A DNA stretch of 64,000 bases from Saccharopolyspora aridisoli (GTDB lineage: Bacteria > Actinomycetota > Actinomycetes > Mycobacteriales > Pseudonocardiaceae). The DNA lies in NCBI RefSeq assembly GCF_004348445.1, contig NZ_SMKV01000002.1, forward strand, positions 1 through 64,000. Direction: 5' to 3'. A model generated the notes under the pieces. The model was not told the origin of the DNA. It made no database searches and worked only from the letters and a program-made list of their open reading frames with translations. Position 1 is the stretch's first letter; each line of letters starts with the position of its first letter. Below, piece after piece: positions 57,708-64,000 of the stretch. Both the position numbers and the translations under genes were made by a program.

Positions 57708-58747
57708 GTTCCGTCCACAGTCCTTCATCCGCGCGAGCAACGGTGCTGCCGGCGAACCAACCCCGGCAGTTCTACCGGGGTGGAGCGTCGATCGCCGCAC
57801 TGCGCGGCGGCGGAGATGACCGCGAGTTCGGCCCCGAAGACTGGGTCGCCTCCACCACCACCCGGTTCGGGCAGGACGAATCCGGGCTGTCCCGGCTGCC
57901 CGACGGACAGCTGCTGCGCGACGTGGTCAGCGCCGACCCCCAGTCCTGGCTCGGCGCCGATCACGTGTCGGCCTACGGCGAGAGCACCGCGCTACTGGTG
58001 AAGCTGCTCGACGCCGGGCAGCGCCTGCCGGTCCACTGCCACCCAGACGACGCGTTCGCCAAGCAGCACCTGGGTTCTCGCTTCGGCAAAACCGAGGCGT
58101 GGATCGTGGTGGGGACCAGCGGCGCGAATCCCGTGGTGTACCTGGGATTCCGGAATGACGTGACGCCGGAGGCGGTGGCCGAGTGGGTCCGCACGCAGGA
58201 CTCCTCGGCGATGCTGGGCTCGCTCAACGAGATCCCGGTCAAACCCGGCGACACCGTGCACGTGCCCGCCGGAACGCCGCACGCCATCGGCGCCGGGGTG
58301 TTCATCGTCGAACTGCAGCAGCCCACCGACTTCTCGATCACCTTGGAGTGGCAGGGCTTCCTGACCGACGCAGAAGGCGCGTTGCTCGGCCTGGAGACCG
58401 CCACCGCTCTGGAGACGGTCAACCACTCCGGTTTCGACGACGCACTCCTCGCATCGCTGATCAAGCGCACCGGCGGACTAGGTGAAGGGCGCGTTCCTCT
58501 CCTGGCCGAGGACGCCGCGCCGTTCTTCCGCGCCGAACGCCTGCACGGCTCGGCGGAACTCGACCCGTCCTTCGGCGTGCTGATCGTTCTCGATGGCAGC
58601 GGAGAACTGCACTGCGCGAACGGTTCCCCGCTGCCGCTGCGGCGCGGAGCCACCGCCGTCGTGCCGCACGCCGCCGGGCAGACCCGCCTGGAAGGCGACC
58701 TCACCACCGTGCTGTGCAGACCACCATCAGCTGGGAGCCACACATGA
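57704..58747 (+). CDS. manA: Mannose-6-phosphate isomerase, class I
   Basis: Cupin enzyme converting mannose-6-phosphate to fructose-6-phosphate. The 347 residues contain the metal-binding features: LPVHCHPDDAFAKQHLGSRFGKTEAWIV (His, His and Glu, about 107-134), TVHVPAGTPHAIGAGVFIVELQQPTDFSI (about 185-213). The start is TTG 57704, overlapping the lacI-type stop (TTGA) with GAGAGG 7 nt upstream; the longer frame upstream runs through lacI and is rejected. Its stop overlaps the ABC ATPase start (ATGA). A mannose kinase is not in the window, so imported mannose must be phosphorylated elsewhere. Confidence 0.9.
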   Translation: MSSVHSPSSARATVLPANQPRQFYRGGASIAALRGGGDDREFGPEDWVASTTTRFGQDESGLSRLPDGQLLRDVVSADPQSWLGADHVSAYGESTALLVKLLDAGQRLPVHCHPDDAFAKQHLGSRFGKTEAWIVVGTSGANPVVYLGFRNDVTPEAVAEWVRTQDSSAMLGSLNEIPVKPGDTVHVPAGTPHAIGAGVFIVELQQPTDFSITLEWQGFLTDAEGALLGLETATALETVNHSGFDDALLASLIKRTGGLGEGRVPLLAEDAAPFFRAERLHGSAELDPSFGVLIVLDGSGELHCANGSPLPLRRGATAVVPHAAGQTRLEGDLTTVLCRPPSAGSHT

Positions 58748-59508
58748 GCGAACCACTCCTCGAAGCACGTAACCTCGTCAAGCGCTACGGCAGCGTGGAA
58801 GCGCTGCGAGGGGCCTCCTTCACCGTGCGTCCGGGCGAGGTGGTCGCGCTCATCGGTGACAACGGTGCGGGAAAGTCGACCTTGGTGAAGTGCCTCTCCG
58901 GAGTGGAGCAGCCGGACTCGGGCGAGGTCCTGGTCGACGGCAAGGCCGTGTCGCTGGACTCGCCGACCGCCGCACGCGGTCACGGCATCGAAACCGCCTA
59001 CCAGGACCTCGCCGTGGCACCCGACCTGGACCCGGCCGCGAACCTGTTCCTGGGGCGCGAGATCCGCCGGCCGGGCCTGCTCGGCAAGCTCGGAATGCTG
59101 GACAAGGCCAAGATGCGCGCCGAAGCCACCCAGCAGTTCGCCAAGTTCGGTGTTTCGCTCCCCGACCTGTCCGTGCCGATCGGTGCGCTCTCGGGCGGTC
59201 AACGCCAGAGCGTCGCAGTGGCTCGTTCGGTGGCGTGGGCGAGCCGGCTGGTGTTCCTCGACGAGCCGACCGCCGCGCTGGGCGTCGTGCAACGCGAACG
59301 CGTCCTCGATGTCATCCGCCGGGTTCGCGACACCGGCATGGCCGTCGTTCTGATCAGCCACAACATGCCCGAAGTGCTTTCGGTCGCCGACCGCGTCGAA
59401 GTGCTGCGCCTGGGCAGCCGGGTCGCCCGGTTCAACGCCGCCGAAGCCAAGCTGGAAGACCTGGTCGGTGCGATGACCGGGGCCCTGCCCCAGGAGGACG
59501 CGAGCTGA
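58744..59508 (+). CDS. Sugar ABC transporter ATPase (single-domain, FrcA-like)
   Basis: A 254-residue ATPase with Walker A IGDNGAGKSTLVKCLSG (about 38), signature ALSGGQRQSVAVAR (about 150), Walker B RLVFLDEPTAALG (about 172) and H-loop LISHNMPEV (about 203). Ribose-type ATPases are fused dimers of about 500 residues; this one is half-length as in FrcA of the fructose/mannose/ribose importer. ATG 58744 overlaps the manA stop (ATGA), and its stop overlaps the permease start (TGATG). It powers the importer with the two following genes. Confidence 0.9.
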   Translation: MSEPLLEARNLVKRYGSVEALRGASFTVRPGEVVALIGDNGAGKSTLVKCLSGVEQPDSGEVLVDGKAVSLDSPTAARGHGIETAYQDLAVAPDLDPAANLFLGREIRRPGLLGKLGMLDKAKMRAEATQQFAKFGVSLPDLSVPIGALSGGQRQSVAVARSVAWASRLVFLDEPTAALGVVQRERVLDVIRRVRDTGMAVVLISHNMPEVLSVADRVEVLRLGSRVARFNAAEAKLEDLVGAMTGALPQEDAS

Positions 59509-60560
59509 TGTCCACTTCGCAGAAGACCTCCGCCGAGGAGCCGGTGCAGCAGACCCCCGACGAGTCCGCCATGAGCGTGCGTTCCCGGTTGGCCGGTTCC
59601 AACACGGTGTGGACCGGTCTGGTGCTGGTGGTGCTGTGCGCGCTGTTCAGCGCACTGCGCCCGGACGCGTTCCTGACCTTGTTCAACGTGCAGAACCTGC
59701 TTGTGCAGGCAGCACCGCTGCTGATGCTCGCGGTGGGCATGACCTTCGTGATCATCACCGCCGGCATCGACCTGTCCGTCGGTTCAGTGCTGGTGTTCGC
59801 CGGAGTCGTCTCGGCCATGACCATGGAGGCGCTCAGCGGCGGCGACGCCACCGGCGCGGGCTGGGACGTCATCGCGATCGGCCTGGTGGCGGCGCTGCTC
59901 GGCGGCGCCGCGTGGGGACTGCTCAACGGGCTGCTGGTCGCGGTCGCGCGAGTGCCCGCGCTGATCGTCACGCTCGGCTCGTTCGGTGCGGCGCTGGGTG
60001 CCGCGCAACTGCTGACCAACGGCATCGACGTGCGCACGGTTCCCTCCACCCTGCGCACCACGCTGGGCACGGGGACCTCCTTCGGCGTGGTGCCGAACCT
60101 GGTCATCCTGGCCGCGATCATCACGCTGCTGGCGATGTGGCTGCTGCACACCACCGCTTTCGGCCGCTACACCTACGCGATCGGCTCGAACGCGGAAGCC
60201 GCGCGACGCAGTGGCATCAAGGTGACCCGCCACCTCATCGCCGTCTACACGCTGACCGGCGTGCTGGCCGGGCTGGCCGGTTTCATGTCACTGGCCTACT
60301 TCGGCACGACCACGATCAGCGGTCACAGCAACGACAACCTCAACTCGATCGCCGCGGTGGTGCTGGGCGGCACCAGCCTGTTCGGCGGTATCGGGACGGT
60401 TCTGGGCAGTGTCATCGGCGTTTTCATCCCGGCGGTGCTCGACGCCGGGTTCGTGATGGCCGGCGTTCGCCCGTTCTGGCAGCCGATCGCCGTTGGGGCG
60501 GTCCTGGTCGCCGCGGTCTACCTGGACCAGCGCCGGCGTCGAGCCCGCAACAACCGTTGA
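59508..60560 (+). CDS. Sugar ABC transporter permease (FrcC/RbsC-like)
   Basis: A 350-residue membrane protein of the ribose-type permease family with about 10 hydrophobic segments. Motifs: LLVQAAPLLMLAVGMTFVIITAGIDLSVGSVLVF (about 63-95), VALIVTLGSFGAALGAAQLL, GIKVTRHLIAVYTLTGVLAGLAGFM (about 235) and NLNSIAAVVLGGTSLFGGIGTVLGSVIGVFI (about 285). An N-terminal 30-residue polar stretch is cytosolic. It starts inside the ATPase stop (TGATG). It forms the membrane pore with a lipid-anchored binding protein and the ATPase. Confidence 0.9.
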   Translation: MSTSQKTSAEEPVQQTPDESAMSVRSRLAGSNTVWTGLVLVVLCALFSALRPDAFLTLFNVQNLLVQAAPLLMLAVGMTFVIITAGIDLSVGSVLVFAGVVSAMTMEALSGGDATGAGWDVIAIGLVAALLGGAAWGLLNGLLVAVARVPALIVTLGSFGAALGAAQLLTNGIDVRTVPSTLRTTLGTGTSFGVVPNLVILAAIITLLAMWLLHTTAFGRYTYAIGSNAEAARRSGIKVTRHLIAVYTLTGVLAGLAGFMSLAYFGTTTISGHSNDNLNSIAAVVLGGTSLFGGIGTVLGSVIGVFIPAVLDAGFVMAGVRPFWQPIAVGAVLVAAVYLDQRRRRARNNR

Positions 60561-60618
60561 TCCCAACCCTGAGAAACCCAAACCTTTTCCAGCACAGAGT
60601 CGTGTGGAGGTTGTTTCG

Positions 60619-61596
60619 ATGAGAACGCACAAGGGGCTGCTGGCGCTCGGTGCCGCGGCACTGCTGCTCGCCGGCTGCGGTTCCGGGCAGATCGGTAGCA
60701 CCGGCGGGCAGACCGACCCGAACAACAAGGACCTCGCGTTGATCACCGGTCAGCGCGGTGAGCCGTTCTACGTCTCCATCGAATGCGCGGCGCAGCAGGA
60801 AGCCGCCGCGCAGGGTTATCAGCTCAACGTGCAGGCTCCGGAGAAGTTCGAGCAGGCGGAGCAGTCGCAGATCCTCGGCGGCATCGTGGCCAGCAAGCCG
60901 GGATCGGTGATCATCGCTCCGACCGACGACAAGGCCCTGGCCGCACCGCTGCAGCAGGCGAAGGGCAACGGCATCCAGGTCGTGGAGGTCGACACGGCGC
61001 TGGAGGACCGCTCCATCGCGGTCACGTCGCTGTCCTCGGACAACTACGCCGGTGGGCAGCTGGCGGCGCAGACCCTGGTGCAGCTGCTGGGCGGCAAGTC
61101 GGGTTCGGTGCTGGCGCTCAACACCAAGGCGGGCACCTCCACGACGGACGAGCGCGCCAAGGGCTTCGAGGAGGAGATCGCCAAGCACCCGAACCTGAAG
61201 CTGCTACCCACCCAGTACACCGAGAACGAGCCGGCCACGGCCGCGCAGATCGTGTCCTCGACGCTGGCGGCCAACCCCGACCTGGTGGGCGTGTTCGGCA
61301 CGAACCTCAACACCGGCGAGGGCGCGGGCACGGCGCTGTCCAACGCGGGCAAGTCCGGTCAGGTGCAACTGGTGGGCTTCGACGCGAGCCCGAAGCAGGT
61401 CGACGACCTGCGCAACGGCCGGGTGCAAGCCCTCATCGCCCAGAACCCGGCAAAGATCGGCCAGGAAGGCATCAGGCGTGCCATCGCGGCGATCAAGGGC
61501 CAGCCCGTCGAGCGGGAGACGAAGACGGAGATGATTTCCATCACCCGCGACAACCTGGCCCAGCAGGCCCAGTACTTCTACAAGTCGCAGTGCTGA
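60619..61596 (+). CDS. Sugar-binding lipoprotein of the ABC transporter
   Basis: A 325-residue substrate-binding lipoprotein. Signal and lipobox ALLLAGCGSG place the anchored Cys near residue 20. The ribose/fructose-binding fold is seen in GEPFYVSIECAAQQEAAAQGYQLNV (about 47-72), SVIIAPTDDKALAAPLQQAK (about 105) and QLVGFDASPKQVDDLRNGRVQALIAQNPAKIGQEGI (about 250-285). ATG 60619 has GTGGAGG about 8 nt upstream. It is 58 bp downstream of the permease, in the same operon. With manA and a GH47 relic, mannose or fructose is the likely ligand. Confidence 0.9.
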   Translation: MRTHKGLLALGAAALLLAGCGSGQIGSTGGQTDPNNKDLALITGQRGEPFYVSIECAAQQEAAAQGYQLNVQAPEKFEQAEQSQILGGIVASKPGSVIIAPTDDKALAAPLQQAKGNGIQVVEVDTALEDRSIAVTSLSSDNYAGGQLAAQTLVQLLGGKSGSVLALNTKAGTSTTDERAKGFEEEIAKHPNLKLLPTQYTENEPATAAQIVSSTLAANPDLVGVFGTNLNTGEGAGTALSNAGKSGQVQLVGFDASPKQVDDLRNGRVQALIAQNPAKIGQEGIRRAIAAIKGQPVERETKTEMISITRDNLAQQAQYFYKSQC

Positions 61597-61610
61597 CCCG
61601 TTGATCGGTT

Positions 61611-61643
61611 GGTGCCCGTCTCGCCCGGGGCGAGACGGGCACC
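61611..61643 (+). terminator. Terminator of the sugar operon
   Basis: A 13-bp perfect stem (61611-61623 with 61631-61643) with a 7-nt loop, 14 bp after the binding-protein stop. Confidence 0.8.
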
Positions 61644-61677
61644 GACGTTCCAGCACCGTCCGCGGGGCCGTGAGCAT

Positions 61678-61693
61678 GGGAACCTTCCGCTCA
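61678..61693 (+). repeat. Half copy of the GGGAACCTTCC element
   Basis: GGGAACCTTCCGCTCA, shortly before the small gene at 61733. Confidence 0.6.
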
Positions 61694-61732
61694 ACGCTGT
61701 GCATCGCCGCAGGTCGGGGCTACGGTGGGGTC

Positions 61733-61909
61733 ATGGCCGCAATCGGTGAGATGTTCCCCGGTCGCAAGCTCAAGCACGAGGGCGACCAGGACGGCGTGTC
61801 CCGCGACCACGACCCGGGTGGTCCGCTGGACCTCGACCGGGGCGTGGTGTTCCTCGCGCCCCGCGAAGCAGCGGCGAAGGAAGAACCGGACGAAGACGGG
61901 CAGGACTGA
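61733..61909 (+). CDS. Small acidic protein, DUF6191-like
   Basis: A 58-residue acidic protein: MAAIGEMFPGRKLKHEGDQ, then HDPGGPLDLDRGVVFLAP and an Asp/Glu-rich tail. FMPGRK-like and PIDLxxGxVV-like stretches resemble the DUF6191 type of small actinomycete proteins (from memory). A TACGGT element (61721-61726) 6 nt before the ATG suggests a leaderless transcript. No function can be assigned. Confidence 0.5.
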   Translation: MAAIGEMFPGRKLKHEGDQDGVSRDHDPGGPLDLDRGVVFLAPREAAAKEEPDEDGQD

Positions 61910-62103
61910 GGCCCTCCCCCGGGAGTTTCCGCAGCGCAATCACAGACTGGTCGCGGATCCGGTGGATCACGCACCGCAGCCATTCGTCTCCGCTACTGTG
62001 CCACGGGCAGTTGACGCATTTCGCTCGAAAGAGTCTTGAGCATCACTGCCCGTTGGTCGTGGCGAAGGGCGCTGTGCGCGCGTGATGGAACTAGGGGGAT
62101 GCC

Positions 62104-62520
62104 GTGCAGCCGAACAACCTGTCCGGGAGCGCAGCTCTCGAACAGACCGAGGCCGTCGAGGACGGCACCGCGCTGATCGGAAGCCTCACACCCTCAGGCG
62201 CCGGGAACCTCAGCCCGGCGCAGAAGCAAGCCGTGGCCCGCAAGATCGGCGAGGACTGGCAGCGCATCAGCTCCGCGGTCGCCGAGCTGTTCGCCACCGG
62301 CGTGGCCAGCAACGATCCCCGGACTCAGCAGATCGTTCACGAGCACTACCAGTGGCTCGGTCACTTCTGGACGCCCGACCGCGCCTCCTACCTGCGGCTG
62401 GCAGAGATGTACGTCAACCAGCCGAAGTTCCGGCACCGCATCGAACGGCGCAAGCCCAAGGGCATGGCCTCCTACCTCCGCGACGCCATGACCACCTACG
62501 CCTGGTCCCGCCTGCGCTGA
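62104..62520 (+). CDS. Stand-alone TipAS-domain protein
   Basis: A 138-residue helical protein. The C-terminal part HEHYQWLGHFWTPDRASYLRLAEMYVNQPKFRHRIE (about 79-114) and GMASYLRDAMTTYAWSRL match the TipAS antibiotic-recognition domain. In TipAL this domain follows a MerR DNA-binding domain and binds thiopeptides covalently; here no helix-turn-helix is present (Cys is also absent), so it might bind small molecules as a sponge. GTG 62104 has AGGGGG about 5 nt upstream. Confidence 0.7.
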   Translation: MQPNNLSGSAALEQTEAVEDGTALIGSLTPSGAGNLSPAQKQAVARKIGEDWQRISSAVAELFATGVASNDPRTQQIVHEHYQWLGHFWTPDRASYLRLAEMYVNQPKFRHRIERRKPKGMASYLRDAMTTYAWSRLR

Positions 62521-62533
62521 GGCCCGTCCCGAA

Positions 62534-62550
62534 GTGGCCGGGAGGTTCCC
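62534..62550 (-). repeat. Inverted half copy of the GGGAACCTTCC element
   Basis: GTGGCCGGGAGGTTCCC read on the + strand, the reverse orientation of the usual element, 14 bp after the TipAS gene stop. Confidence 0.6.
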
Positions 62551-62684
62551 TTGCACCGGTCCGCCCCGGGTGAGGTGACCGCAGGACGACCTTCACCTCA
62601 CCCGACGACCGAACCAGAACGGAGACGGCGCTCACAATCGCGCCTTCCGCGCCCCTGTCGGCCTGTTCGAGTTCAATGAGTCCC

Positions 62685-64000
62685 ATGAGGTGGGTGCTGC
62701 ACATGGACATGGACGCGTTCTTCGCGTCCGTGGAGCAGCTCACCCGCCCCACCGTGCGGGGCCGCCCGGTGCTGGTCGGTGGGCTCGGGCCGCGCGGCAC
62801 CGTCGCCGGAGCCAGCTACGAGGCCCGCAAGTACGGGGCGAAGTCGGCGATGCCGATGGCCGAGGCCCGCCGCCGCTGCCCGGTGGCCGTGGTCCTGCCG
62901 CCGCGCTTCCGCGTCTACCAGGCCGTGAGCCGGCACGTGCTGGGCATCGTGCGCGAGGTCTCCGACGTCGTGCAGCAGGTGTCGGTCGACGAGGCGTTCA
63001 TGGAACCCACCGAACTCGCCGGTGCTTCCGTGCACCGCGTCGAGGAGTTCGCCGGTGCGCTGCGGTCCCGGGTACTGCGGGAGGTGGGGGTGGTGGCCTC
63101 CATCGGCGCAGGACCGGGCAAGCAGCTCGCGAAGATCGCGTCGGGACTGGCGAAACCGGACGGGATGCTGGTCGTGCCACCCGAGGAGCAGCTGGAACTG
63201 CTGTGGGCGCTCCCGGTGCGCAAGATGTGGGGGATCGGGCCTGTCACCGAGTCCAAGCTGCACCGCATCGGGGTCACCACGATCGGCGAGCTCGCCGCTC
63301 TGCACCCGCAGGACGTGACATCCCTGCTCGGCCAAGCGATCGGCACCGAGCTGCACCGGCTCGCGCAGGGCATCGACGACCACCCCGTCGCCGAGCGCGC
63401 CGAGGCCAAGCAGGTCAGCGCCGAGACGACCTTCGACCACGACATCACCGACCGCGCGACGCTGCTGGCCGAGGTGGTGGGCCAGGCCGAGAACGCCCAC
63501 CGACGGCTCGTGTCCTCGGGCCGTGCCGCGCGCACCGTGACGCTCAAGGTCCGCGACTCGGACTTCACCACGATCAGCCGGGCCGAGACGTTCTCCTCGG
63601 CCACCAGCGAACTGCACACCCTGGCGTCCGCGGCCCGCCGCCTCCTACCGATCGCCGTGCCACCGGGAACACCGGTGCGCCTGGTCGGCGTGTCGTACTC
63701 GGGGCTGGCCCACTCCGAGCAGGAGTCGCTGTTCGACCACCCCGCCGACCCGGAGGAGAACCCGGACCCCGAGCCGGAAGCACCCGAACCGGCCGAAGCC
63801 GCGCAGCCGTCGTCACGGCAGTGGCGGGCGGGCGACGACGTCTCGCACAACGAGCACGGGCACGGTTGGGTGCAGGGCTCCGGGCACGGCCGGGTCACCG
63901 TCCGCTTCGAAACGGCCGCGACGGGCCGGGGCGTGGCGCGGACCTTCGCGGTCGACGATCCGCAGCTCAGCGCCGGTGACCCGATCGCCAGCTTGGGGCT
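62685..64000 (+). CDS. dinB: DNA polymerase IV (5' part; window ends inside the gene)
   Basis: Y-family translesion polymerase, partial (438 codons). VLHMDMDAFFASVEQL (catalytic Asp, about residues 5-20), PMAEARRRCP, VSVDEAFMEPTELAG (second acidic site, about 100), GPGKQLAKIASGLAKPDGM and IGPVTESKLHRIGVTTIGELAALHP (about 180-205) are visible. The C-terminal end has an acidic linker (PADPEENPDPEPEAPE) followed by HNEHGHGWVQGSGHGRVTVRFE, as in the long DinB forms of mycobacteria (DinX-like). The 3' end of the gene lies beyond 64000. Confidence 0.93.
   Translation, partial: MRWVLHMDMDAFFASVEQLTRPTVRGRPVLVGGLGPRGTVAGASYEARKYGAKSAMPMAEARRRCPVAVVLPPRFRVYQAVSRHVLGIVREVSDVVQQVSVDEAFMEPTELAGASVHRVEEFAGALRSRVLREVGVVASIGAGPGKQLAKIASGLAKPDGMLVVPPEEQLELLWALPVRKMWGIGPVTESKLHRIGVTTIGELAALHPQDVTSLLGQAIGTELHRLAQGIDDHPVAERAEAKQVSAETTFDHDITDRATLLAEVVGQAENAHRRLVSSGRAARTVTLKVRDSDFTTISRAETFSSATSELHTLASAARRLLPIAVPPGTPVRLVGVSYSGLAHSEQESLFDHPADPEENPDPEPEAPEPAEAAQPSSRQWRAGDDVSHNEHGHGWVQGSGHGRVTVRFETAATGRGVARTFAVDDPQLSAGDPIASLG

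Overview
The window is high-GC actinobacterial DNA with GTG, TTG and ATG starts, several probable leaderless promoters and short ATGA/GTGA/TGATG overlaps inside operons. Gene content and order (lipoprotein dehydrogenase, gatB, gatA, gatC, ACT protein, ligA, MetE-like protein, then mnmA, iscS, an acyltransferase, a GNAT protein, etfA and etfB) match from memory the lppZ to fixA stretch of Mycobacterium tuberculosis. Together with DUF397/DUF5753 genes, an RHS protein in a type VII secretion context and dispersed GGGAACCTTCC palindromes, this points to a Pseudonocardiaceae member, possibly Saccharopolyspora. The genus is an inference. No rRNA, tRNA, CRISPR array, intact transposase or phage was seen.

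Region 1 (0 to 13.5 kb) is a housekeeping block: a PQQ-type sugar dehydrogenase lipoprotein, the GatCAB amidotransferase operon (with a small extra gene between gatA and gatB and a possible 24-codon micro-gene between gatC and gatA), an ACT protein, a GNAT acetyltransferase, NAD-dependent DNA ligase, two uncharacterised proteins, a MetE-like protein and an acyl-CoA synthetase. Region 2 (13.6 to 21.8 kb) is accessory. It holds a YbaB-like protein, an EspC-like and a WXG100-like/membrane protein, a 1246-residue RHS polymorphic toxin with an unrecognised C-terminal domain, a probable immunity gene, and a decaying group of DUF397/DUF5753 regulator relics linked to a small secreted protein.

Region 3 (21.8 to 39.5 kb) returns to core functions: a hydrolase, tRNA thiolation (mnmA, iscS), an MFS exporter, two acyltransferases, RNase HI, electron-transfer flavoprotein, DegV, an HrpA helicase, a THUMP-like methyltransferase, an enoyl-CoA hydratase and an ABC ATPase. 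A glycosyltransferase remnant and a candidate LexA box without an obvious target lie between genes. Region 4 (39.7 to 41 kb) is a sulfur operon: a 23-residue cysteine-type leader peptide, a potential attenuator, cysteine dioxygenase and a rhodanese-domain protein.

Region 5 (41 to 54.9 kb) holds a TPR membrane protein, a quinone oxidoreductase, a TetR/MFS efflux pair with a clear operator, glycogen phosphorylase, two paralogous zinc-metallopeptidase lipoproteins, a tyrosine phosphatase, a thioredoxin-TPR chaperone, a small secreted protein, a thiamine-binding protein, MarR, DUF3817 and CutA. Region 6 (54.9 to 61.6 kb) looks like a mannose (or mannose/fructose) island: a frameshifted Tat-type GH47 alpha-mannosidase diverges from a LacI regulator, mannose-6-phosphate isomerase and a FrcBCA-like ABC importer. 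The end of the window carries a 58-residue protein, a stand-alone TipAS-domain protein and the 5' part of dinB. Palindromic GGGAACCTTCC elements occur in many of the gaps between 28.5 and 62.5 kb.
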